Positions 52,863 through 60,833 of a stretch of DNA of 64,000 nucleotides are shown piece after piece. Made by a program: the position numbers and the translations under genes. Every line of letters starts with the position of its first letter. Positions within the stretch are counted from its first letter, which is position 1. This DNA comes from Bin87 sp034423115 (lineage in GTDB: Bacteria; Chloroflexota; Dehalococcoidia; Lucifugimonadales; UBA3495): contig DAOUJD010000068.1 of NCBI GenBank assembly GCA_034423115.1, forward strand, positions 4,109 to 68,108. Direction: 5' to 3'. Under the pieces are notes generated by a model. It ran no database searches, had not been told where the DNA came from, and saw nothing but the letters and a program-made list of their open reading frames with translations.

Positions 52863-53474
52863 AGGAGAACCCAATTCTTCGGGACGCTCAAACGACACGG
52901 TACACGATTGAAGCAGAATGGTCTCCAAGAAAGATGGCTGCTGCTGATTGACGTAATCGCGGCTGACTCCGGCAAGACGTTGGCGAAACACGCTTGGTTT
53001 CGAGATGGAAAGTGGTCCCGGAATATGAAAACCGGCCACCGGTATAGCTTTTATGCCAGAGTCGAGCGATGCCTGGGGAATCAGAAAGCACCGAATGTCA
53101 GCGGGCAAATCGACGAAGGACATCGTTTGGCCAACCCGAATAAAGTTTTGGAGGTCGCTATTCCTGCGAAACAAAAAAACGTTGAATCAAGCGAAACGCG
53201 CACATTCAAGGTTTACCATAAACGCGCAAAAGCGCCCGGCTCCAAGAAAGCGTCGTTTGACCAGAATCAACCGATAGCCAAGCGAAAGGGAAACAGTGGA
53301 ACAGAGGATTCGGGACAGTCACCGCGGCTAGGTGGGCAGAATGCTGATCCGCCAGCTGTCCCATCCAAAAGGCGCAACAACACGGCGCGAAAACGCAGGA
53401 GCGCCACCATCTCGTCCATATTTGAAAATCGACGTGAAGCTGGCTCTCGCCGTGTCAGGCAATGGACAGGATGA
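52821..53474 (+). CDS. Probable OB-fold-like protein bracketed by a direct repeat
   Basis: The 217-residue frame starts 'MVSVERLGTEA', nearly the same as the next gene's start. From about residue 18 it changes to 'FFGTLKRHGTRLKQNGLQE' and 'LLIDVIAADSGKTLAKHAWF', then 'GHRYSFYARVERC'. This resembles a small OB-like family with a GTxxRxG and a DHxWF-type signature, though I cannot confirm it. The C-terminal half is Lys/Arg/Ser-rich and low-complexity; its TGA is repeat-derived. Composition is AT-richer than the surroundings, suggesting insertion into the 5' region of the following gene. Confidence 0.6.
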   Translation: MVSVERLGTEAAAGRRTQFFGTLKRHGTRLKQNGLQERWLLLIDVIAADSGKTLAKHAWFRDGKWSRNMKTGHRYSFYARVERCLGNQKAPNVSGQIDEGHRLANPNKVLEVAIPAKQKNVESSETRTFKVYHKRAKAPGSKKASFDQNQPIAKRKGNSGTEDSGQSPRLGGQNADPPAVPSKRRNNTARKRRSATISSIFENRREAGSRRVRQWTG

Positions 53475-53591
53475 TATTCTGATTTGAGGGATTGGGGCGG
53501 ATGATTATTCGCCCCTACGTGGCATCGGTGGCTGATACGAGGGAGATTGATGACTACTGTTGAGCGGTTGGGCACTGAGGCGGAACCGCAA
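53466..53591. repeat. Direct repeat, right copy
   Basis: Same unit as 52738-52862. It holds a GTAGGGGCGAAT palindrome (53494-53515) and extends into the first ten codons of the DUF362 gene. Confidence 0.85.
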
Positions 53592-54698
53592 GGCTCGCGG
53601 CGAGTTGGGTCGCCGGTGGTGTCGGTGGTGGCTACGACGCCGGAGACGGTGCTGGCGGACGTGGAGCGGGCGATGCGGCTGGCCGGGGCGGAGCAGGTGT
53701 TGTCCACGGACGTTGAGACGCTGCTGAAGATCAATATATCGTGGCAGCACTGGTATCCGGGGTGCTCCACGACGCCGTGGCAGTTGGAGGGGGCGATTCG
53801 CGGGTTGCAGAGCATGGGGCACCGGAACGAGGGGCTGATCGCGGCGCACAATGGGACGGTGGTGGTGGACTCGTTCGAGGGCGAGGCGAACAACAAGCAC
53901 AAGCCGGTGCAGGACAAGTACGCGCTGCGGACGGTGCACCTGGACACGCCGCCGGAGCCGTGGGTGCGGTACGAGCCCAAGGCGCAGATGATGGTGTTGC
54001 ACGACATCTATCCGGAGGGGATCGACATACCGGCGCTGTTCGAGGGGAAGAACATCGTGCATCTGCCGACGATGAAGACGCACGTGTTCACGACGATGAC
54101 GGGGGCGATGAAAAACGCGTTCGGCGGGTTGCTGCACCGCAAGCGGCACTGGACGCACTCGGTGATTCACGAGACGCTGGTGGACCTCTTGGCGATTCAG
54201 CAGGAGATTCACCCTGGCATATTTGCGGTTACGGACGGGACGTTCGCCGGCGACGGGCCGGGTCCGCGGGCGATGCGGTGGCATATCAAGAACCGGTTTG
54301 TGGCGGGCGCGGATCAGGTGGCCGTCGATGCCGTTGTCGCGTCGATGATGGGTTTTGATCCGCTGTCGCTGAAGTTCATACGGCTGGCGCACGAGCGGGG
54401 TCTGGGCGTGGGCGACATGCGGGACATCGAGGTGGTGGGCGACGAGCCTGACATCAGCCGGGTGAACTGGGGGTTTGCCGACAATGAGAATACGTTTGCG
54501 AGTCGCGGGCAGAAGATGATCTACTGGGGTCCGCTGAAGCCGCTGGAGAACGCGCTGCTGCGGTCGCCGCTGGCCGGTTGGGCGTACGCGGCGAGCAACC
54601 TGTACCACAACGGGTACTGGCTGAATACGATCGGCAAGGGACGGGTGCGGAAGGCGCTGCGGACGGAGTGGGGGCGGTTGTGGGTGGAGGGGTATTAG
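53550..54698 (+). CDS. DUF362 family protein
   Basis: The 382-residue protein has the DUF362 pattern 'ETLLKINISWQHWYPGCST' near residue 57. 'ALFEGKNIVHLPTMKTHVF' lies near residue 165, followed by a Gly-rich 'TGAMKNAFGGLLHRKRHW'. It lacks the ferredoxin-like Cys motifs that many relatives carry. A role in DNA- or cofactor-related processes has been proposed for the family but is not proven. The ATG at 53550 is preferred over the TTG at 53547. Its 5' end is duplicated in the left copy of the direct repeat. Confidence 0.88.
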   Translation: MTTVERLGTEAEPQGSRRVGSPVVSVVATTPETVLADVERAMRLAGAEQVLSTDVETLLKINISWQHWYPGCSTTPWQLEGAIRGLQSMGHRNEGLIAAHNGTVVVDSFEGEANNKHKPVQDKYALRTVHLDTPPEPWVRYEPKAQMMVLHDIYPEGIDIPALFEGKNIVHLPTMKTHVFTTMTGAMKNAFGGLLHRKRHWTHSVIHETLVDLLAIQQEIHPGIFAVTDGTFAGDGPGPRAMRWHIKNRFVAGADQVAVDAVVASMMGFDPLSLKFIRLAHERGLGVGDMRDIEVVGDEPDISRVNWGFADNENTFASRGQKMIYWGPLKPLENALLRSPLAGWAYAASNLYHNGYWLNTIGKGRVRKALRTEWGRLWVEGY

Positions 54699-54713
54699 GG
54701 GGTGCGGGTTTTG

Positions 54714-54747
54714 TTTTGCATGGATGAACAGGATAGACATGATGGAC
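54714..54747. repeat. ACAGGAT-family repeat
   Basis: TTTTGCATGGATGAACAGGA and following bases lie between the DUF362 gene and the AAA ATPase gene. Confidence 0.8.
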
Positions 54748-54783
54748 GGCGGATTTTTGGTTAGGATGGATGGATAAAGGGTA

Positions 54784-56184
54784 ATGGCAATGCACGTTAC
54801 TGGGATGACGATCAGAGATATCCCGCCGATTTCTGAGCGAATCATCATCCGTTGCGACGAACGGGTGAATGTCTTTATCGGCCCGAACGCCGTAGGGAAA
54901 AGCACGATTCTTACGTGGATGCAATCGGAAATTCACAAGCCCATCCCAAGTGCATGGCTCGAAGGTTATCTGCTGGAGGAACGATACGGCCACAACAACT
55001 TGAGCGTCAGCGAAGACTGGATCGACGACGATTGGGGCCGCGTGCTGGAGAGTGCGCCGCCGCCTGTTATTTCATTGGGGCCAATTAGAGAGTCACTGCC
55101 GAAATTGTCAGAGGAGGTTCATGCAGCGATAGAACCCGAAAGTGCGGGAGATATTTTGAGCAAAAATTTCAGTGGGTCGAACGTCAAGTCTGCGATAGAA
55201 GCATTGAGGGAAGAAGTTTGGGAGATGGAACCAGATCAGTCGGAACCTTACGTATCTCTCAAAGGCCGCAGGTGGAACAATTATCACAAGTATCCTGAAC
55301 GGCGTAATCTCTTGAAAGTCAATGATATCGTTGACCGATGCGTACGGCTCATTTGCGATGGTGTGATTCGGGGTTCCAGTTCTCACAATTATGTCCCGGG
55401 GCCCGATGTGAGGGGTTATTTGTTAGGGCCGCGAGGTGCTGAACCCATTGACGTTCATTTAGACATGGGGGTAGACACTCACGACATTCGAAATTTCGTG
55501 CATATTTCTCCGTACGAAGCTCCGTCCGCATCGGCATACCCCCAAGATGCCGATGCGCTACCCATTTATGCGGCTGACCTCAGTTCCGGTACGCAAGGCA
55601 CACTGCTGTGGATTAGATGGTTAGCTCTCAAGATGGTCAGCCACTATAGGTTCAGAACTGATTGGGAAGAAATGCCTGCTATTCTGCTGATTGATGAGAT
55701 TGAGAACCATTTGCATCCTACTTGGCAACGGCGGGTGATTCCGGCTTTGTTGGAGCATTTTCCCGGGTTGCAGATTTTTGCTACTACGCATTCGCCGTTT
55801 GTGGTGGCCGGGTTGAAGGCAGGGCAGGTGCATTTGCTGAATCGGGATGCTGATGGCGTGGTTACGGCCAGCACTAATACCGAGGCTATTGAGGGGTGGA
55901 CTGCGGATGAGATTTTGCGGGTCTATATGGGGGTGGAACATCCGACGGATGAGGTGACGGCGGTGGCGGCGCGGGCGTTGCGGCGGTTGCGGGGTGAGGG
56001 GGTGCGCGCTGATGAAGGAGAAGAAGAGGAACGGCAGGCGGATATGCGGCGGTTGAGGCAGATTGTTGACCGGGTTGAATTGTCGGGGCCGCGAGTTGCG
56101 GAGGATGACCGTTTCTTGGCAAACCTGGAGGCCATTCTGGAGCGGCATCGTCAGGCCCAAGAATTGAATCAAGAGAACGGCTAG
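54784..56184 (+). CDS. AAA ATPase, PtuA-like (Septu-type defence)
   Basis: The 466-residue ATPase has Walker A 'FIGPNAVGKSTILTW' near residues 31-45. The ABC-like signature 'DLSSGTQGTLLWIRWLALKM' lies near residue 263. Walker B 'AILLIDEIENHLHPTWQRR' lies near 298, and a D-loop-like 'FATTHSPFVVAGL' near 335. This is the overcoming-lysogenisation/RecF-like AAA fold used by PtuA. The HNH gene starts one base after its stop, the gene order of Septu systems. I did not find a third gene. Confidence in the ATPase is high; the Septu label is inference. Confidence 0.85.
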   Translation: MAMHVTGMTIRDIPPISERIIIRCDERVNVFIGPNAVGKSTILTWMQSEIHKPIPSAWLEGYLLEERYGHNNLSVSEDWIDDDWGRVLESAPPPVISLGPIRESLPKLSEEVHAAIEPESAGDILSKNFSGSNVKSAIEALREEVWEMEPDQSEPYVSLKGRRWNNYHKYPERRNLLKVNDIVDRCVRLICDGVIRGSSSHNYVPGPDVRGYLLGPRGAEPIDVHLDMGVDTHDIRNFVHISPYEAPSASAYPQDADALPIYAADLSSGTQGTLLWIRWLALKMVSHYRFRTDWEEMPAILLIDEIENHLHPTWQRRVIPALLEHFPGLQIFATTHSPFVVAGLKAGQVHLLNRDADGVVTASTNTEAIEGWTADEILRVYMGVEHPTDEVTAVAARALRRLRGEGVRADEGEEEERQADMRRLRQIVDRVELSGPRVAEDDRFLANLEAILERHRQAQELNQENG

Positions 56185-56185
56185 T

Positions 56186-56980
56186 ATGCACTCGGTAAGC
56201 AGGCCGGCTGCTGAACCGCCGGAACTTACCACGCTTCGCCGAAGCGGCGGTGAGGATTTTGGGCCGTTGGACGCGCCGCTGGACGAGGTGTTCAACGGCA
56301 TTTGCGCATATTGTGAACGCAAGCCACTGTGGAGGTCGCGCCAAGACGGGGCAGGGGCGCTTGATACGGACCTGCCTGACCGCGAGGGCTTGCTCTTCAC
56401 CTGCGACCATTTGAAGCCACGCAGGGTCTTGTGCAACTCTGACCCTTCAGTGGGGCAATGCGTGTCCAACGCGCCTCCTCACACATCGGATTGCACAATC
56501 TATGATTGGCCCAATCTAGTTTACGCTTGCCAATCATGCAATGCCGTCAAAGGCGGACAATGGCCGGCAGATGCTGACGAAGCCGATGCGTACATAGATC
56601 CCGGCATACAGGCCGGCGACCTCGCAGCACCACACCGCGTTTTCCAATACGACCTCGACAACGGGCGAGTAGAGGTTCACGTCGACACAACTGGCGTTGC
56701 CAGAGCGAACGCCATTCGTACTATCGAGGATCTGGCATTGAATGATCCGCGCGGCCGAATCGAGACCAGCAATTTCAGCGCGGAAGCACGGCGAATCAGC
56801 TTGGCAGAGCTCCGTCAACGATGGGTAAGGGACTTGAAGCGGACTCTTGATTTTATTGTGGAAGTGGCGCCCTCAACGTTAGCGGACATAGTGAGAGAGA
56901 GTGTCGCACCAGACGCGAGGTTCTCTTCGATCGCTCGGCAATTCGTCGCAGAGTCCGTGTACAGACGCTACTTGCCCTGA
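56186..56980 (+). CDS. HNH-family nuclease, PtuB-like (Septu-type defence)
   Basis: The 264-residue protein has a zinc-stabilised HNH core: Cys40-x-x-Cys43 in 'CAYCERKP', catalytic-type Asp74-His75 in 'CDHLKPRR', and Cys115-x-x-Cys118-Asn119 in 'YACQSCNAVKGG' with Lys122. This matches the CxxC...DH...CxxCN layout of HNH nucleases. It is translated directly after the ATPase. In Septu systems such a nuclease is thought to be activated by the ATPase on phage infection; the pairing here supports that assignment but no experiment is visible from sequence. Confidence 0.85.
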   Translation: MHSVSRPAAEPPELTTLRRSGGEDFGPLDAPLDEVFNGICAYCERKPLWRSRQDGAGALDTDLPDREGLLFTCDHLKPRRVLCNSDPSVGQCVSNAPPHTSDCTIYDWPNLVYACQSCNAVKGGQWPADADEADAYIDPGIQAGDLAAPHRVFQYDLDNGRVEVHVDTTGVARANAIRTIEDLALNDPRGRIETSNFSAEARRISLAELRQRWVRDLKRTLDFIVEVAPSTLADIVRESVAPDARFSSIARQFVAESVYRRYLP

Positions 56981-57003
56981 CCTGTAGTCTTGGTGCCGCT
57001 AGG

Positions 57004-58374
57004 TCAGGTGAGGTTGTGGGTTTGGGCAGCGGCCAGGTCGTCGTGTTCTGGGGAGATGCTGACCACTCCTCCCGCGAGCCATTTGCGTTTTAGGCGGATG
57101 GGGCCGTATTGGGTTTGGACGGTTATGGTGTCTCGGTCGGCTACGTAGCGGCCGACGGGGCGGACTCGGACGCCGAGGGTTGGGGTGTGGCGGAGGATGC
57201 ACTCGGCCAGTTGGGTTTCGAGTTCGGCGGGGCCCAGGGCTGATAGCAGGACGGCGGGGCGGTTCTTTTTCATCTGGATGGGGGTGTGCCAGACGTCGAG
57301 GGCGCCGGCGTCGAATAGCTGGTCCATAGCGTAGCCGAGTTGCTCGCCAGTGGCGTTGTCGATGTTGGTTTCGAGGATGATGACGTTGTCCTGCCAGCGG
57401 GCGAAGGGGGCGTTGGGGTCGGATGCCGGGGACGCGTCGCTTGCCGTCTGTTGGCGATAGGCTTCGAGGGCGGCGGCGCGGACGGTTTCGAGGGTTGGAG
57501 GCGGTTGGTTGCTATTTGCCTGTGGTTCGACAGGCTCACCATGAGCGGACGCCGGGATGGATTCGGGCTCACTATGAGCGGACTCGTGAATTTCAGCTGG
57601 AATGTCCGGCTGCCGGGTGGTATTGGCGTTGGTGGGTGAGGGGATGGTTTGGCCGAGCCAGAGGCGGATGACGTTGGGGAAGGCTGCTGGGTTTTTGCCG
57701 CCGACGCCGACGCCGATGCGGTCTAGGGTCATGGCGGGTTGGCGGTATTCGTCGGCCAGAGTGGTGATGAGGGCCGCGCCGGTGGGCGTCGTGAGTTCGC
57801 CAACGTTGGCGTGGAAAGGCCGCTCGGGCGCGACGGGGGCCTTTGCCGTCGCGATGATTTCGAGGGTGGCCGGGGCCGGGTTGCTGTAGCCGTTGGGTCG
57901 GCGCGGGCCGGTGGCTTCGCCGAGGACCAGGGGAGATGCGTGGATGCGCTGGATGCCTAGTTGCTCCAGGCCGTGGACTACTCCCACTACGTCGACGAGG
58001 GTGTCGGCGGTGCCGAGTTCGTGGAGGTGGATTTCGTCGGGGTTGTTGCCGTGGACACGAGCCTCGGCGGCGAAAACGGATTTGAGGACGGCCGTAGCGC
58101 GGGTGCGGGTTGGATCGGACAGGGCAGTGGCATTGGCTACGGCGTCCAGCATCTGCTGGGGGGTGTAGCGTGGGGACTCTGAGGTGTCGATGAGGGCGCG
58201 GGTGCCGCGAACTTCGCAGCGGGTTTCGTCGGCGGTGTTGATGTTGACGCCGGGGATTTTGAGGTCTGCGATTGCTGCTTGGATGGAGTGGAGGGGGAGG
58301 CCGGCGTCGATTAGGGCGCCGAGGAGCATGTCGCCGCTGGCGCCGCCAACGGACTGGATATATGCGGTTTTCAT
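57004..58374 (-). CDS. larC: Nickel-pincer cofactor biosynthesis protein LarC with in-frame repeats
   Basis: The 456-residue protein inserts nickel into the pincer cofactor of lactate racemase-like enzymes. It has the start 'MKTAYIQSVGGASGDMLLGA', 'DEIHLHELGTADTLVDVVG' near residue 115, and 'ANVGELTTPTGAALITTL' near residue 195. The C-terminal 'VIILETNIDNATGEQLGYA' matches the family domain. Residues about 264-283, 'SAHSEPESIPA' then 'SAHGEPVEPQ', are encoded by two copies of a TTCGACAGGCTCA-type repeat, in frame, in the linker between domains. It is 102 bases downstream of larE. Confidence 0.93.
   Translation of the reverse strand: MKTAYIQSVGGASGDMLLGALIDAGLPLHSIQAAIADLKIPGVNINTADETRCEVRGTRALIDTSESPRYTPQQMLDAVANATALSDPTRTRATAVLKSVFAAEARVHGNNPDEIHLHELGTADTLVDVVGVVHGLEQLGIQRIHASPLVLGEATGPRRPNGYSNPAPATLEIIATAKAPVAPERPFHANVGELTTPTGAALITTLADEYRQPAMTLDRIGVGVGGKNPAAFPNVIRLWLGQTIPSPTNANTTRQPDIPAEIHESAHSEPESIPASAHGEPVEPQANSNQPPPTLETVRAAALEAYRQQTASDASPASDPNAPFARWQDNVIILETNIDNATGEQLGYAMDQLFDAGALDVWHTPIQMKKNRPAVLLSALGPAELETQLAECILRHTPTLGVRVRPVGRYVADRDTITVQTQYGPIRLKRKWLAGGVVSISPEHDDLAAAQTHNLT
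57526..57581. repeat. Two TTCGACAGGCTCA-type repeats inside larC
   Basis: Copies at 57526-57548 (TTCGACAGGCTCACCATGAG) and 57561-57581 (ATTCGGGCTCACTATGAGCG) lie head to tail. They keep the larC frame open and match the copies at 48363 and 59928. Confidence 0.9.
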
Positions 58375-58385
58375 GGGGAGACGAC

Positions 58386-58453
58386 TTTCACATGGATGAA
58401 AAGGATTTACAGGATTAGGGACGACTGGATTCCGGCTTTCGCCGGAATGACGG
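58386..58453. repeat. ACAGGAT and CCGGAATGACGG repeats between larC and larE
   Basis: An ACAGGAT-type copy (58386-58417) is followed by ATTCCGGC-TTTC-GCCGGAAT (58424-58453), and a fragment GAGAATGACGG trails to 58475. The hairpin could weaken read-through from larE to larC. Confidence 0.8.
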
Positions 58454-58476
58454 GGTGGGATGCGAGAATGACGGGG

Positions 58477-59304
58477 TTATTTCAGGACGTCGTTGAGGCT
58501 GCCGGAGCGGAGGGGGTTGAGATCTAGGGAGACCCAGAGGTAGCCGAGGGATTTGAGGCGGGTTGTGATTTCGTCGCGGTGGGCAAAGGCGAGTTCCATC
58601 TGGTCGGCGGCGACCTCGATGCGGCAGAGTTTGTCGTGGTGGCGGGCGCGGACTTCGCGGAGGCCGAGATCGCGCAGGATGTCCTCGGCGGCCTCGATGC
58701 GGCGGAGGGACTCTACGGTTACGGGGGTGCCGTAGGGGATGCGGGACGAGAGGCACGGTTGGGCCGGCTTGTCCCACAGGGGCACGCCGAGCCATTTGGC
58801 GGCGGCGCGGACCTGGGTCTTGTCCATTTCGGCTTCAACCATGGGGCTGCGGATGTTGTGCTCGGCGGCGGCGGTCATGCCGGGGCGATAGTCGCCGAGA
58901 TCGTCGGTGTTGGCGCCGTTGGCGATCCACGCGTAGCCCTCTGCTGTGGCGAGAGCGCCGAGTTGGTCGTAGAGCTCGGTCTTACAGAAATAGCAGCGCT
59001 GGGGGGAGTTGGCGACGTAGCCCTCGCGTTGCAGTTCGTCGGTGTTGATGATGCGGTGGTTCAGGTTGAACTGGGTCGCTATGGACTCGGCGTCGGCGAG
59101 GTCGCGGGCGGCGAGGGCGGGAGAGACGGCGGTGACAGCCAAGGCGCGGCTACCCAGCGCGCGTTGGGCGGCCACCGCCAGGAGGGTGCTGTCCACTCCG
59201 CCGGAGCAGGCGACGATGACAGAGTCCATTTCGCGCAGGATGGATTCGAGGCGGGGGAGGCAATCCGGGGGATTGTCGATTTGGGTGTCTGGGGGGTGTG
59301 TCAT
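58477..59304 (-). CDS. larE: ATP-dependent sacrificial sulfur transferase LarE
   Basis: The 275-residue enzyme adds sulfur to the nickel-pincer precursor. It has the PP-loop 'VIVACSGGVDSTLLAVAA' near residue 34. The sacrificial Cys184 is in 'KPAQPCLSSRIPYGTPV', the position of Lactobacillus Cys176, so the enzyme should use its own sulfur rather than a cluster. 'CYFCKTE' lies near residue 104. The start at 59304 is preferred; the upstream extension to 59442 is repeat-derived. larB and larA are not in the window. Confidence 0.93.
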   Translation of the reverse strand: MTHPPDTQIDNPPDCLPRLESILREMDSVIVACSGGVDSTLLAVAAQRALGSRALAVTAVSPALAARDLADAESIATQFNLNHRIINTDELQREGYVANSPQRCYFCKTELYDQLGALATAEGYAWIANGANTDDLGDYRPGMTAAAEHNIRSPMVEAEMDKTQVRAAAKWLGVPLWDKPAQPCLSSRIPYGTPVTVESLRRIEAAEDILRDLGLREVRARHHDKLCRIEVAADQMELAFAHRDEITTRLKSLGYLWVSLDLNPLRSGSLNDVLK

Positions 59305-59324
59305 AATATCCGGCGCGTCCGTTA

Positions 59325-59360
59325 TCTTACATTGATAGACAGGATAGATAGGATTATATG
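59325..59360. repeat. ACAGGAT-family repeat between larE and the VOC gene
   Basis: TTACATTGATAGACAGGATA and following bases fill the divergent gap of larE and the glyoxalase-like gene. Confidence 0.8.
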
Positions 59361-59389
59361 GTTTCGCAAGATTGAGGGATTGAGTCGAT

Positions 59390-59746
59390 ATGACGGTGCA
59401 GAGCATCAGCGCGATCACGCTGGCGGTGCGAGACATGGCCAAGTCGGTGGCGTTTTACCACGACGGGGCGGGCATACCTATCCTTTATGGAGGCCCCGGG
59501 GCGTCTTTCACGTCGTTGAGCGTGGGCGGCGGATATTTGAACCTGATCCTCGCTGAAGATGCCGAGGTTCGTTGGTGGGGTCGGTGCATTTTGTATGTGG
59601 ACGACGTGGACGCGCATCACCGGCGGATGGTGGATGCCGGATATTCGCCGGACGGCGAACCGGCGGACGCGACCTGGAGGGAGCGGTACTATCACATCAC
59701 CGACCCGGACGGGCATGAGGTCAGTTTTGCGCGGCCGTTGGGGTAG
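59390..59746 (+). CDS. VOC (glyoxalase/bleomycin-resistance-like) family protein
   Basis: The 118-residue protein has the two-babbb VOC layout: 'ISAITLAVRDMAKSVAFYHD' at the start, 'GRCILYVDDVDAHHRRM' in the middle and 'YYHITDPDGHEVSFARP' at the end. The first usual metal ligand His is replaced by Thr in 'ITLAV', so metal binding through the canonical site may be lost. Substrate unknown. A repeat follows its stop codon. Confidence 0.87.
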   Translation: MTVQSISAITLAVRDMAKSVAFYHDGAGIPILYGGPGASFTSLSVGGGYLNLILAEDAEVRWWGRCILYVDDVDAHHRRMVDAGYSPDGEPADATWRERYYHITDPDGHEVSFARPLG

Positions 59747-59748
59747 TG

Positions 59749-59780
59749 CTTTCATGGATATACAGGATGGACAGGATCAG
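59749..59780. repeat. ACAGGAT-family repeat between VOC gene and pyrF
   Basis: TTTCATGGATATACAGGATG and following bases, directly after the VOC stop codon. Confidence 0.85.
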
Positions 59781-59825
59781 TTGGATTTTTTGTGATCCAA
59801 GCTTTCCGAATGGATTTGATAACTA

Positions 59826-60680
59826 ATGACCACTTTTGCAGATAGATTGGTGGCGGCGAGCGACGCTACGGAGAGCCTGGTGTGTGTGGGTCTGGATGTT
59901 GATTTGGCGCGGATGCCGGAGGCGGTCCTCCGACAGGCTCAGGATGAGCGGGTGGTTATCGAGTTCAACAGGGCCATTGTGGACGCCACGGCCGATTTGG
60001 TTTGCGCGTACAAGCCGAATATCGCATTTTATGAGGCGCTGGGATTGCCGGGGTTGAGGGCCTTGGAGGCAACGGTTTCGCACATTCGTGATGTCGCTCG
60101 GGATTGTGTGATCATAATCGACGCCAAGCGTGGGGACATCGGCAACACGGTTGAGGCGTATGCGACGGCGATGTTCGACGTGTGGGGTTTTGACGCAGTT
60201 ACGGTGAATCCGTGGGGTGGGATGGACACCATCGAGCCGTGGCTGGACAGGGGGAACGGCGGGATCATCGTGTGGTGTCGCGGCTCGAATCCGGGGGCCG
60301 GAGACCTGCAGGATATGGCGGTTGACGGCGGGGAGCCCGTTTACATGCGACTGGCGCGGAGTTTGGCGGATCTTACGACGGGAGGGAATCTGGGCCTGGT
60401 AGTGGGGGCGACGGCTCCTGAGCAGTTGGCAACGGTGCGTGCAGTGTGTCCGGAGGCGCCGATATTGATTCCGGGCGTGGGCGCGCAGGGCGGCGACCTG
60501 GAGGCCAGCGTGCGGAATGGCGTCGACAGGAACGGTCGCATGGCGATCATCAACTCCGGACGGGGGATCATCTACGCGTCGAGCGGGCCGGATTTTGCGG
60601 AGGCCGCGCGAAAAGCCACCTCCGAGTTGCGGGAAAGCATCAACGACACGCTGGATGCGATGGGACTGGGATGGGGGTAA
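59826..60680 (+). CDS. pyrF: Orotidine 5'-phosphate decarboxylase (type 2) with in-frame repeat
   Basis: The 284-residue enzyme makes UMP. It has 'LVCVGLDVDLARMPEAV' near residue 18, 'LVCAYKPNIAFYEALG' near residue 58, and the catalytic 'VIIIDAKRGDIGNTVEAYA' near residue 95. 'PGVGAQGGDLEASVRNG' and 'NSGRGIIYAS' near the end bind phosphate. Residues about 35-42, 'RQAQDERV', come from a TTCGACAGGCTCA repeat (59928-59951) in frame, in a loop after the first strand. The rest of the enzyme looks intact, so the loop tolerates it. Confidence 0.94.
   Translation: MTTFADRLVAASDATESLVCVGLDVDLARMPEAVLRQAQDERVVIEFNRAIVDATADLVCAYKPNIAFYEALGLPGLRALEATVSHIRDVARDCVIIIDAKRGDIGNTVEAYATAMFDVWGFDAVTVNPWGGMDTIEPWLDRGNGGIIVWCRGSNPGAGDLQDMAVDGGEPVYMRLARSLADLTTGGNLGLVVGATAPEQLATVRAVCPEAPILIPGVGAQGGDLEASVRNGVDRNGRMAIINSGRGIIYASSGPDFAEAARKATSELRESINDTLDAMGLGWG
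59928..59951. repeat. TTCGACAGGCTCA-type repeat inside pyrF
   Basis: CTCCGACAGGCTCAGGATGA and following bases sit in the pyrF coding sequence, in frame, the opposite reading direction from the larC copies. Confidence 0.9.
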
Positions 60681-60734
60681 GTTTGGCGTGGATGCGTTGT
60701 CCGAATCAGGATTCGCAAGATTCGGGGATTTTCC

Positions 60735-60761
60735 GGATTCCTGCTTTCGCAGGAATGACGG
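60735..60761. repeat. CCTGCTTTCGCAGGAATGACGG-type hairpin after pyrF
   Basis: ATTCCTGC-TTTC-GCAGGAAT with a trailing GACGG is the same family as the element at 58424. It may act as a terminator for pyrF. Confidence 0.85.
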
Positions 60762-60833
60762 TTGTGGGCGCAGGGATGGCGGCGGGGGATTTGGGATTGA
60801 ATCCAGATGGTGCGCTAAAAGCGGAGAGGGAAC

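Noticed and set aside
59305..59442. N-terminal extension of larE
   Set aside because: It covers an ACAGGAT repeat and the start of the divergent VOC gene; LarE homology begins after 59304.
46018..60000. CRISPR array made of the ACAGGAT repeats
   Set aside because: Copies are irregularly spaced by genes, vary in sequence and have no spacer-repeat periodicity or cas genes.
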